A stretch of DNA of 32,137 nt from positions 1 through 32,137 of the forward strand of contig JAKSPY010000007.1 in NCBI GenBank assembly GCA_024404445.1. Direction: 5' to 3'. Below the pieces are notes generated by a model, which was not told where the DNA came from, did not search any database, and saw only the letters and a list, made by a program, of their open reading frames with translations. Position numbers and translations under genes: made by a program. Source of the DNA: Clostridia bacterium (GTDB lineage Bacteria > Bacillota > Clostridia > Oscillospirales > CAG-272). Below are positions 15,451 through 23,235 of the stretch, piece after piece (positions within the stretch are counted from its first letter, which is position 1; each line of letters opens with the position of its first letter).

Positions 15451-15489
15451 CAAAAACACCCTGCCGCAGAATCTACCTGCGGCAGGGTG
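15451..15489 (-). terminator. Terminator of the uppS / 1255-residue protein transcript
   Basis: A perfect 13-bp GC-rich stem (15457-15469 with 15477-15489) and 7-base loop. Read on the minus strand it is followed by TTTTT at 15456-15452. Confidence 0.93.
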
Positions 15490-15498
15490 ACGTGACCG

Positions 15499-18400
15499 TT
15501 AAATATCGAATCTTATCCTTCTTTTTTTCTTGCGTTCTTTCTTTTCCGGCTTTTCTCCGCCGTCCGACGGACGTGTCTTTTTCTTTACGGCATCGACCGT
15601 CGAGCAAAACGCCGATTTTACGTGGACAGCAACGAATTTTGCGGCAGACTTCACGCAAATCGCCACGATTTTTGCGGCGATTTTCACGTATTCAGCTACC
15701 GTTTTGGCAACGGATTTTATACGTTCGGGTGCGGATTTTGCCGCGGATTTTATGAATTCAACGACCTTTTTTCTGTATTTTACGGCAAATATAATACCTG
15801 CAATAACGGCGCATACGCCGATTATTTCGACCATCAGCACAAGGAATCCCTCAAAGCCGTGGCTGTCATCTCCGTAATTATCGCCCGTCAGCGGAGAGGA
15901 CTCAAATACCGCGTAGTATTCGGCGTCGCCGGATGCCGTTTCGATGACGGCCGGAGACCAACCGGAGAACGTGAACGCCTCGGTTTCGGTATTCGGTTTC
16001 ACCGGCGTCACGGGCACGACGACAGCCTGTCCGAACGTGTATTCGCCGGATGAATAAAGCTGACCGTCAATATAGAACGATATTATGTAGATAATATCAG
16101 AAAAAGATACCTTAATATCAACCGCATCCGCGGGCATTATGAAGGAGACTGTGACCTCTCTCGCGGTCTTATCGTCGACATTTACATCAATATGTTGTGT
16201 CTGCCCTTTCGTCAGATATACAATATCTACGCCGTCGGCTTTTTGGCCTGCCTCAAGTGCTATTCTGACGTTGACAAGCTGACCGACGCGTGCACTTTCG
16301 CTGCCGATCGATACTATACCGCCATCCGTCTGATCCACCGTGATCGCATATGAGTAAACGACGGCATAGGAGGTGGACGAGCCGTCCGTATACATAATTA
16401 TATTATTGGCTTGCCGGTAGATCCTCGTTTCGACAAGCGATGCACCCTCCGCCGCCGAATAACCGTTGATGATCGCATTGTCGGCATCGGTGCAATCGAA
16501 CGTGATTGTAACGCCGGCAGGGCAAGCCTTGCCGCCTATCATTATTTTAATGGATTTTTCCGCGTCGGACGTATCGTACCCCATCGTGATAACGGTGTTT
16601 CCGTCGGTAGGTGCTCCGAATACGGAGCTGTTGTACGACGCGTCAGACATAAGTTGCGCAAGTACGGACAGAGGTACTTCGACAGATACTCCGTTTGAAC
16701 ATTCGATAAGCATCGGCTTACCGTATGAAATGATACTCCGGACGATGCTTCCGATGTCGAACGAACGCACGGTCGCAGGCACTCTCAATACGTAATTATC
16801 CGCAGTTTCCGCTATTTCGACGCCGTCGTTATTGTCGCCGTCGATGACACTGATCGTCCACTGCTTTTTTATAACGGCGGTATATACAGTGTCACACGTT
16901 ACGGTCGAAATATTCTTATCCCATCCGGCAAAAGTCATCACGCCGGAAGCCGTGACGCCCAACAGACTGTCGGGGTCGATCGGGCACGACGGGACCTCAC
17001 CGTATTTATATTTTGACTCAACCGTCGTGGTATCGATCACCCATTTGATCGTATACTGACGGTATGACTGTTCATAGACTGCCTCATACGTCGCATCGCC
17101 GTCAACGGCCTTTAACGCCGGAGACCATCCGACGAATTTATAGTCGTACATTTCATCCGATGCCTTTGCGGTCAACGACGGACACTGTGGCATCTTACCG
17201 TACGCGGTCTCGACCGTGGAAGTTCCCTCGGCCGTGATGAACGTGATCACATATTTCTGCCCAACCGCCTTGAATGTCGGATATACGGTGATGTTCTCTT
17301 TCAGCGTGGAAAAATCCACGGGTTGTCCCATCGAATTTACCCATCTGTCGAAGAAATAGGCATTCTTTTCGTCTGACGGTATATTGGCAGTCACATTTCT
17401 TTCGAGTTTTCCGTCCTTGACCATGACGGTATCGATGAGCGAGCCGTCGCTGTTAAGGAATGTGACTATCGGGTATTCATGTATGTCGCCCGTCGAGAGA
17501 ATTTTCGTGATGCCGGAGGTCTCACTGATCGTAATGCCCGACGTCACATTGCGTGATGTCAGCTTGCCGCTGTCAAGCTCATCGACAAGTGCCAGAATGA
17601 GATCTGAATACTCCGGCTCCTTCGGCTCTTCGCCGGGATCGGCTATCTCGCCGGGGGCCGTCGGCTTTTCGACCTCGGCAATGGGAGTGGGTTCAGTAAC
17701 GGCCTTCGGGGCCGCCGGTTCGTATACCGGCGTCGGCTTTTTAGGCTCTTTTTTATCAAATCTCGGCTGCACGGGCTTTTCAACCGACTCAGGCAAAACT
17801 ATCTCCGCGACAGACGAATCGTTGTCATCAGTGATAACGTACGCCGACTCGAGCACTTCGGAAAGCTTATACGTCACGGCGGTTCTGGTACCGTCAAGAT
17901 ATGTATTGATGGTGGCATTGGGATCGGCGACCACGTTATCGTCAAGGTAGGTGTTCAGATAATACAGCTGTGACAAAAGCTGACAGAATCTGTACGCTCT
18001 CTCCTGTTTTGCGCTTTGTGAGCGAACGGTGGGATTGCCGTAAACGCTGTTCAGACCCGAATAAAGCTTTGAAATGGCGGAACGGAGCGCGCCGTAGTTA
18101 TTCTTGTACCAATTGAATCTCGCCGCGTCATCCTTGAGTGCGCTGTAATCGACGAGCAACGACGTAAGCTCATGCGTCGCATTGGCACAATTATTCAGAT
18201 CGGTAGCGCTGACGCCGACGAGCACGAGCTCGTCCTTTCTGTCTATGACCGACGAAACGGTGCCACCCTGCAACGTGGCGAGCAGATTGTGTCCCTCATC
18301 CGACGTAACGTAGCACAGCTCCAGATACTTCAGATGCTCCATCGCCTGTTTCAGCTCGGCGGAATACTGCAGATATGCGGTGCTTCTTTCTACGTACTCG

Positions 18401-19266
18401 GCTTTATCCTTCTCGTACTGTTCCTTGGCGGCGTCATAGGCAGCCTTTTCGGTATCGTACGTTTCAATATCCTTCAGATATTGCTGATACTTTGCGAGAT
18501 TGTCGTTGTATTCGTCCAACGCCGTCAGATAATCCTGATACTTTTTCAGCGCGGCATTGTATACCTCTAACTCTTCGAGGTACTTATTGTACTTGGCAAG
18601 TGCCGTATTGTACTCGGTGTTTGCGTTGACAAAATCATTGTACTTTTCAAGATTTGTCTTATAGGTCGCTAGCGCAGACGCGTATTTCTGTATGTTGGCG
18701 CGTGCAGAGTACGCGTCGTTATACGCCCTGTTGGCTATTTCCTTTGTGACGGAAGCGCTGAGTGCGAATGAGCACGAATACTCTACCCTGACGGTCTGCG
18801 ACGCATTCGGGTCAATACCGTCTATGGTGGCAACGTACGCGTTACCGGACTTTGTCAGTCCGTACGTCCTTCCGTCATGTACTGCGACGGAAGGCATCCA
18901 CGAAACAGTCGTCCCGTTATCCGCGACGTACGAATATACGGAAGCGGACACAGTCATTTTCGTGCCGTATGCCGACAGTGAAACATAACCGTCGGGAATT
19001 CGCGGACTGAACGTCATCGCGTATTCATCAATTGTGTCGAGATATGCGCCCTCGGACGTGGAATACGAGCCTGCGATAAGACCCAGAATATCAGACGGCT
19101 GATAGGTTTCGCAATAGAGCGAAGAGCGGCCGTATCTGAGATCGGCGCCGGCGGCAAAAGTGCCGAAAGGCACGGCGGATACCGCAATCACCAGCGCAAA
19201 AAGCACTGAAGCCGTCCGAGCGGCAAATCCAAATTTATTCTTCATTTCCAAATCCATTTCCCCCAT
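15499..19266 (-). CDS. Giant envelope protein: coiled coil, Pro-rich stalk, InlB-type repeats, membrane helix, cationic 11-mer tail
   Basis: 1255 residues. N-terminal signal peptide (cleavage around TFAAG, residue 40); about 180-315 an Ala/Tyr-rich coiled coil with four 17-residue repeats (219-286); about 492-552 a Pro/Glu-rich stalk; about 595-820 InlB-type repeats, with further repeat-like segments to about 1120; one membrane helix at about 1140-1162; then a cytoplasmic tail of five 11-residue repeats (1170-1224) and a very basic end (EKKERKKKRRIRF). No sortase motif. The ATG at 19266 overlaps the uppS stop as TAATG; alternative ATGs at 19257 and 19245 exist, and 19245 (MKNKFGF) gives the most normal signal peptide. 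Coupling to uppS implies co-expression with cell-wall lipid synthesis. Possibly a scaffold linking the wall to the inner membrane face; function unknown. Confidence 0.88.
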   Translation of the reverse strand: MGEMDLEMKNKFGFAARTASVLFALVIAVSAVPFGTFAAGADLRYGRSSLYCETYQPSDILGLIAGSYSTSEGAYLDTIDEYAMTFSPRIPDGYVSLSAYGTKMTVSASVYSYVADNGTTVSWMPSVAVHDGRTYGLTKSGNAYVATIDGIDPNASQTVRVEYSCSFALSASVTKEIANRAYNDAYSARANIQKYASALATYKTNLEKYNDFVNANTEYNTALAKYNKYLEELEVYNAALKKYQDYLTALDEYNDNLAKYQQYLKDIETYDTEKAAYDAAKEQYEKDKAEYVERSTAYLQYSAELKQAMEHLKYLELCYVTSDEGHNLLATLQGGTVSSVIDRKDELVLVGVSATDLNNCANATHELTSLLVDYSALKDDAARFNWYKNNYGALRSAISKLYSGLNSVYGNPTVRSQSAKQERAYRFCQLLSQLYYLNTYLDDNVVADPNATINTYLDGTRTAVTYKLSEVLESAYVITDDNDSSVAEIVLPESVEKPVQPRFDKKEPKKPTPVYEPAAPKAVTEPTPIAEVEKPTAPGEIADPGEEPKEPEYSDLILALVDELDSGKLTSRNVTSGITISETSGITKILSTGDIHEYPIVTFLNSDGSLIDTVMVKDGKLERNVTANIPSDEKNAYFFDRWVNSMGQPVDFSTLKENITVYPTFKAVGQKYVITFITAEGTSTVETAYGKMPQCPSLTAKASDEMYDYKFVGWSPALKAVDGDATYEAVYEQSYRQYTIKWVIDTTTVESKYKYGEVPSCPIDPDSLLGVTASGVMTFAGWDKNISTVTCDTVYTAVIKKQWTISVIDGDNNDGVEIAETADNYVLRVPATVRSFDIGSIVRSIISYGKPMLIECSNGVSVEVPLSVLAQLMSDASYNSSVFGAPTDGNTVITMGYDTSDAEKSIKIMIGGKACPAGVTITFDCTDADNAIINGYSAAEGASLVETRIYRQANNIIMYTDGSSTSYAVVYSYAITVDQTDGGIVSIGSESARVGQLVNVRIALEAGQKADGVDIVYLTKGQTQHIDVNVDDKTAREVTVSFIMPADAVDIKVSFSDIIYIISFYIDGQLYSSGEYTFGQAVVVPVTPVKPNTETEAFTFSGWSPAVIETASGDAEYYAVFESSPLTGDNYGDDSHGFEGFLVLMVEIIGVCAVIAGIIFAVKYRKKVVEFIKSAAKSAPERIKSVAKTVAEYVKIAAKIVAICVKSAAKFVAVHVKSAFCSTVDAVKKKTRPSDGGEKPEKKERKKKRRIRFDI
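15595..15759 (-). repeat. Five 33-bp coding repeats giving an 11-residue amphipathic helix repeat
   Basis: Units such as EFIKSAAKSAP, ERIKSVAKTVA and EYVKIAAKIVA follow the pattern x-x-(I/V)-K-x-A-A-K-x-x-A, directly after the membrane helix of the 1255-residue protein. Eleven-residue periodicity with Lys at positions 4 and 8 resembles membrane-surface helices (as in synuclein-type repeats) or hendecad coiled coils. Confidence 0.8.
18409..18612 (-). repeat. Four 17-residue coiled-coil repeats with a fixed Tyr pattern
   Basis: Units YNTALAKYNKYLEELEV, YNAALKKYQDYLTALDE and YNDNLAKYQQYLKDIET have Tyr at positions 1, 8 and 11; a fourth, weaker unit follows. They lie within the coiled coil of the 1255-residue protein. 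Confidence 0.85.
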
Positions 19267-19967
19267 TATTTGCCGTTGTTTATCTGGACACTCGCATAGT
19301 AATCAAGTGCCTCGATCAGAAGCTCTTTGCTGAAATCCGGCCACAGTACGTCGGTAAAAAACATTTCGGAGTACACAGTGAGCCACGGAAAGAAATTGCT
19401 GAGGCGGTGCTGGCCTCCGGTACGGATAACGAGATCCATATCGGGCAATCCCGCGCTGTCGAGATGAGCTCCGAACGACTTTTCGGTGATATCGTCAACG
19501 GACATTTTTCCGTCGATGACGTCGCGGACGCACGATTGCACCCCGCGCACGATCTCATCTCGTCCGCCGTAGCTGAGAGCGATATTAAGTGTGAGCCTCT
19601 TGCAATGCGCCGTCATGCTCTTCACCTTTTCAACGGTCTGCAATGATCTTTCGCTGAGCATCGACAGGTTGCCGGTGATCAGGACCTTGACGTCTTTTTC
19701 CACGCATCGGTCGATCTGCTCCACAAAAAGCTTCTCCATAAGTCGGAAAAGTCCCTCGACCTCCTCTTGTGAACGCGTCCAATTTTCAGTGGAAAACGCG
19801 TAAACCGTCAGATAATCTATCCCCAAATCCTCACACCATTCGCAGGTGTCTATCATTCTATATCCACCGGTACGATGCCCGTCAAACGCAGATGCCAATG
19901 CGTGCACCTTAGCCCAACGTCTGTTACCGTCCATAATAATGCCGAGATGGCGAACTCTGTTTTCCAT
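19266..19967 (-). CDS. uppS: Isoprenyl transferase (undecaprenyl diphosphate synthase)
   Basis: A 233-residue cis-prenyltransferase that condenses isopentenyl diphosphate onto farnesyl diphosphate to make the C55 lipid carrier for peptidoglycan and wall polymers. Signature elements: HLGIIMDGNRRWA with catalytic Asp 13, the FDGHRTGG stretch, YLTVYAFSTENW, and RTGGQHRLSNFFPW with the diphosphate-binding Arg residues near the C-terminus. The ATG at 19967 is chosen over 20006 because AGGAG lies 7 bp upstream. It is usually found with cdsA and dxr; here it heads a two-gene unit with a giant envelope protein whose start overlaps its stop. Confidence 0.97.
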   Translation of the reverse strand: MENRVRHLGIIMDGNRRWAKVHALASAFDGHRTGGYRMIDTCEWCEDLGIDYLTVYAFSTENWTRSQEEVEGLFRLMEKLFVEQIDRCVEKDVKVLITGNLSMLSERSLQTVEKVKSMTAHCKRLTLNIALSYGGRDEIVRGVQSCVRDVIDGKMSVDDITEKSFGAHLDSAGLPDMDLVIRTGGQHRLSNFFPWLTVYSEMFFTDVLWPDFSKELLIEALDYYASVQINNGK

Positions 19968-19996
19968 ATACTCTCCTCTGATCAAAACTGACAGAT

Positions 19997-20025
19997 ATAA
20001 TAACATACGCGCGGGAGTTTGTCAA
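19997..20025 (-). promoter_or_regulatory. Promoter of uppS
   Basis: On the minus strand: TTGACA (20025-20020), 17 bp, TATTAT (20002-19997) preceded by TGT (extended -10). A near-consensus strong promoter about 30 bp before the ATG. Confidence 0.85.
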
Positions 20026-20041
20026 TACAAAAACGTCGATA

Positions 20042-20935
20042 TCAGAAAGTTCTTGCCAAATTCATGTACATTCCGGAGATACCCTGCAACACGTCGATAT
20101 GCTCAAAGTCCTTGTTGTAGACCATATTCGTTTCGCGCAGCATACTGAGATTTTCGATGGGAAGAACGATCAGCTTTCCTTTTTTTACCTCATCCATGCA
20201 GGCACTTTTGGCAAGGATTGAAACGCCGAGATCCTTTCTGACCAGATCCTTGATCGTCGCGATATTGTCGACCTCCATAGTCACATTGAAGTCACCGATC
20301 GATTCATTCATGCTTTCCAACGTCGACTCAAACAGCGTGCGCGTCGCAGACGACGGCAATCGCAGGATCATACGTTCCTTTTTCAACTCATTCAGCGTCA
20401 CAATATGGTTTTTTGACAGTGGATTATCCGTCGACAAAACGCAAACGAGATAGTCGGTGTCAAGCATTATCGACGAGAATCCGGCGTGGGACGGTCTGCC
20501 GTCCACGATAGCGAGATCGATCTCGTAATTTTCAAGTTTATCATAAAGATTTTTTATCGTGTCAGTTATCAGCGTTATGCTGACACCGCTGTTCTGATTA
20601 CTGTATTTGGCCAGCACCTCCGTCATCAGATTGCTTTCCGACGTGTGTGTGATGCCTATCCTGATATTTGTCACCTTCTTATCGAAATCGGCAAGCTCGG
20701 TGCGAAGCTTTGCCTCCATCGCCTGCATCCGCTTAGCGTATTTAATAACGATTTCTCCTTGCGGTGTGGACTTTATTTCAGATTTTCCACGCACGAACAG
20801 CTTTACGCCGAGCTCATCCTCCAGCGTAGCGATATGATGGCTAACCGCCGGTTGCGTCAGCGACATCACCTGCGCCGCCTTTGTAAAGTTTTTCTTATCC
20901 GCCACGGTCAAGAGTGTTTCCAATCTGATATCCAT
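20042..20935 (-). CDS. LysR family transcriptional regulator
   Basis: 297 residues. N-terminal winged helix-turn-helix (about 1-60): RLETLLTVADKKNFTKAAQ then LTQPAVSHHIATLEDELG, typical of the family; a linker helix; then a periplasmic-binding-fold effector domain (about 90-297) with an IGITHTSESNL start and a DLAIVDG strand. The ATG at 20935 is preferred over 20947 because GGAGG lies 6 nt upstream. It is divergent from the antiporter-mgtC-GH20 operon and by LysR convention likely controls it and itself, responding to an unknown small molecule. A palindrome at 20970-20983 is the best candidate binding site. Confidence 0.95.
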   Translation of the reverse strand: MDIRLETLLTVADKKNFTKAAQVMSLTQPAVSHHIATLEDELGVKLFVRGKSEIKSTPQGEIVIKYAKRMQAMEAKLRTELADFDKKVTNIRIGITHTSESNLMTEVLAKYSNQNSGVSITLITDTIKNLYDKLENYEIDLAIVDGRPSHAGFSSIMLDTDYLVCVLSTDNPLSKNHIVTLNELKKERMILRLPSSATRTLFESTLESMNESIGDFNVTMEVDNIATIKDLVRKDLGVSILAKSACMDEVKKGKLIVLPIENLSMLRETNMVYNKDFEHIDVLQGISGMYMNLARTF

Positions 20936-20969
20936 TTGTGCCTCCATAATTTTTTTGCATATCGTCTCA

Positions 20970-20983
20970 AAATAATATTATTT
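20970..20983. promoter_or_regulatory. Candidate LysR operator, perfect 14-bp palindrome
   Basis: AAATAATATTATTT, a perfect palindrome matching the general T-N11-A form. It lies between the divergent lysR and antiporter genes, touching the -35 of the plus-strand promoter. Being AT-rich, it could occur by chance. Confidence 0.5.
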
Positions 20984-21010
20984 GCATTTATGGCACGGAC
21001 AGTGTATCAT
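20982..21010 (+). promoter_or_regulatory. Putative promoter of the antiporter-mgtC-GH20 operon
   Basis: TTGCAT (20982-20987), 17 bp, TATCAT (21005-21010). Weaker than the other promoters here, which fits an activator-dependent LysR target. Transcription would start near 21017, so the ATG at 20990 would lie upstream of the mRNA start. Confidence 0.5.
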
Positions 21011-21037
21011 ATATCGAAACTTTTTGCAAGAGGTATA

Positions 21038-22504
21038 TTGAAATTGCGATCGCTTTATGATAAATTATCAGTAGATTCGCCGGTGGCGGTGATAATCATT
21101 TCCGTTTCGCTGATGCTGTTTTTGGGATTCGCGATGACGCGGGTAACAAAAAAGCTGAAGTTGCCGAATGTTACCGCGTACATAATCACCGGAATACTCA
21201 TCGGCCCGTTCTGCCTCGATCTGATAGATACCCGTGTTATCTCCGGCATGGAATTTCTGTCAGACATCGCCATAGCGTTCATCGCATTCGGCACCGGACA
21301 GTTTTTCAGATTTGACGCCTTGAAGAAAAACGGTGCCAAGGTGATCGTCATCACGCTGTTTGAGACATTGACGGCATCGATCGTCATATTCTGCACGATG
21401 TATTTCGTGCTGGGGCTCAGCTTTGCCTTTTCCATCGTTCTGGCGGCGATCGCCTCCACGACCACGCCGGCGTCAACGATGATGACGATACGTCAGACGG
21501 GATCAAAGGGCGATTTCGTCGATACGCTTCTGCAGGTCATAGCAATAGATGAAATGCTGGGACTTATCGCGTACAGCGTGACGATCTCGATCGCGTCGGC
21601 GACGATAAACGGCGGCGAATCCGTCAGTTTCATCGGCATCGTCAAACCGTTTCTGATAAACATTGCGGTCCTGTTGCTCGGCGGTCTGTTCGGCATTTTA
21701 TTAAAGCTTCTGATGCCGAAAACCCGTACGAATGACAACAGACTGATAATCAGCATCGCCACGCTGATGATCTTTTGCGGTATATGCTCGATGATAGGCG
21801 TATCTCCCCTGCTCGGCTGTATGTCGATGGGCGCGATATATATCAACATCACAGACGACGACAAACTATTCATGCAACTGAATTATTTCAATCCGCCGAT
21901 ACTGTTGCTCTTCTTTGTCAGAAGCGGATTGTCGTTCGACTTCGGGGTTCTGTTCGGAGGCGCGTCGTCGGTCGGATCGGTGTCACTCGTGGTCGTCGGT
22001 CTGACGTACGTATTCGTGCGTATCGGCGGAAAATACCTCGGTGCTTTCTGCGGTTGCGCGACGGTGAAAAAGCCGAATAAGATCAGGAATCATCTGGGAC
22101 TTGCTTTGATACCGCAAACGAGCATTGCGATCGGGCTTGCAGCTGTGGTGGCACGAACGCTGGGCGGCGAAACGGGCATCGCATTGAACACCGTCATACT
22201 CGCGTCAAGCGTGCTGTATGAGTTAATCGGACCGGCCTGTGCAAAGCTGGGTCTGTACCTTTCCGGATCGTATTCCGGTAAGATGGAGGATATAGTGACG
22301 GTCGGCAATATCGACACGGAGACCGGCAAGGAAAAAACCGAGGTCGAAAAGCTGATAGAGCGAATACGATCGATCGAAAAAACGTTGCCTCCGGCAGATG
22401 TACATACGCCGGACGAAAACGAACAGGCATTCAACGAGGCGGCCGAGGAGCAATATGCGCTGGCGCAGAGCTTCTCACATTACCGCACAAAATTCAGAAG
22501 GTAG
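21038..22504 (+). CDS. CPA2-type cation:proton antiporter (Kef/NapA-like)
   Basis: 488 residues with about 11-13 membrane helices, expected to exchange Na+ or K+ for protons. Family features: LPNVTAYIITGILIGPF, FIAFGTGQFFRFDAL, then ASTTTPASTMMTIRQ and the helix containing IAIDEMLG, where Asp is the expected ion-binding residue. There is no RCK/TrkA-N domain; instead a short acidic cytoplasmic tail follows about residue 410. The start is uncertain: a TTG at 21038 with AAGAGG 4 nt upstream lies after the likely promoter, while the ATG at 20990 has no RBS. The open frame extends back to 20486 but overlaps lysR antisense and is not real there. First gene of a three-gene operon. Confidence 0.88.
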   Translation: MKLRSLYDKLSVDSPVAVIIISVSLMLFLGFAMTRVTKKLKLPNVTAYIITGILIGPFCLDLIDTRVISGMEFLSDIAIAFIAFGTGQFFRFDALKKNGAKVIVITLFETLTASIVIFCTMYFVLGLSFAFSIVLAAIASTTTPASTMMTIRQTGSKGDFVDTLLQVIAIDEMLGLIAYSVTISIASATINGGESVSFIGIVKPFLINIAVLLLGGLFGILLKLLMPKTRTNDNRLIISIATLMIFCGICSMIGVSPLLGCMSMGAIYINITDDDKLFMQLNYFNPPILLLFFVRSGLSFDFGVLFGGASSVGSVSLVVVGLTYVFVRIGGKYLGAFCGCATVKKPNKIRNHLGLALIPQTSIAIGLAAVVARTLGGETGIALNTVILASSVLYELIGPACAKLGLYLSGSYSGKMEDIVTVGNIDTETGKEKTEVEKLIERIRSIEKTLPPADVHTPDENEQAFNEAAEEQYALAQSFSHYRTKFRR

Positions 22505-22513
22505 GATCACAAT

Positions 22514-23224
22514 ATGAACATACTCAATGATATTTCGATTTTCGCGTCAGACGATTTTTCCGTTCTGAATATCGCGATGAGGATAATAATCACGGTCGTT
22601 ATCGGCGCCGTCATCGGCTGTGAACGCTCAGCCAAGCGCCATTCGGCGGGACTGCGTACATTCATTTTCGTATCGTTGGCGACGACCTGCGCCATGCTCA
22701 TGGACGAATATATCGGCAGGTGCGGTGGCAACACGATGTATCTGATATCGGCGGCTGCCGTAATATCCACAGCGATCATCAGTGTCAATTCCACCCTTTT
22801 CAGCTCGCGTTCCCAGATCAAGGGGCTGACGACGTCATTCGGTCTGTGGGCGTGCGGAATCATCGGACTGTCCGTCGGTGCGGCAATGTACACGCTGACG
22901 ATAATCGCCTTTGCGGCGTATATGTTCTGCCTTTCATTCCTGACCGGATTTGAAAAGTATCTGAAAAACAGATCAAACCATTTTGAGATACATCTTGAAC
23001 TGAAAAGCTCATCGAATCTGCAGAATTTCGTCGCCACGATCAGAGAACTCGGATTGAAGATCGACGATATCGAATCAAATCCGGCATATCTCAATTCCGG
23101 TCTGAGCGTATATTCCGTTTCGCTGTCGATCAGCAGTAACGAGCTGAAAAAGTATAAGACGCACAAGGAAATAATAGAGGCTTTGGGCTCTATCGACTAT
23201 ATCTACCACATTGAGGAAATGTAA
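22514..23224 (+). CDS. MgtC/SapB family membrane protein
   Basis: 236 residues: four or five N-terminal membrane helices (about 20-150) and a C-terminal soluble ACT-like domain (about 155-236). The MgtC signature is clear: VVIGAVIGCERSAKRHSAGL followed by RTFIFVSLATTCAML, with conserved Glu and Arg residues. MgtC proteins affect Mg2+ homeostasis and, in some pathogens, inhibit F-type ATP synthase; the role in commensal Firmicutes is unclear. The RBS AGGTAGGA precedes the ATG, which lies 9 bp after the antiporter stop. An ion-stress role together with the antiporter is a reasonable inference. Confidence 0.95.
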   Translation: MNILNDISIFASDDFSVLNIAMRIIITVVIGAVIGCERSAKRHSAGLRTFIFVSLATTCAMLMDEYIGRCGGNTMYLISAAAVISTAIISVNSTLFSSRSQIKGLTTSFGLWACGIIGLSVGAAMYTLTIIAFAAYMFCLSFLTGFEKYLKNRSNHFEIHLELKSSSNLQNFVATIRELGLKIDDIESNPAYLNSGLSVYSVSLSISSNELKKYKTHKEIIEALGSIDYIYHIEEM

Positions 23225-23235
23225 AGGAGAAAAAT

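Noticed and set aside
20486..21037. N-terminal extension of the antiporter frame by about 184 codons
   Set aside because: It runs antisense through the LysR gene and the promoter region and does not resemble an antiporter N-terminus.
22507..23166. 219-codon minus-strand frame opposite mgtC
   Set aside because: Lies almost entirely antisense to a clear MgtC gene with its own RBS; no independent signals.
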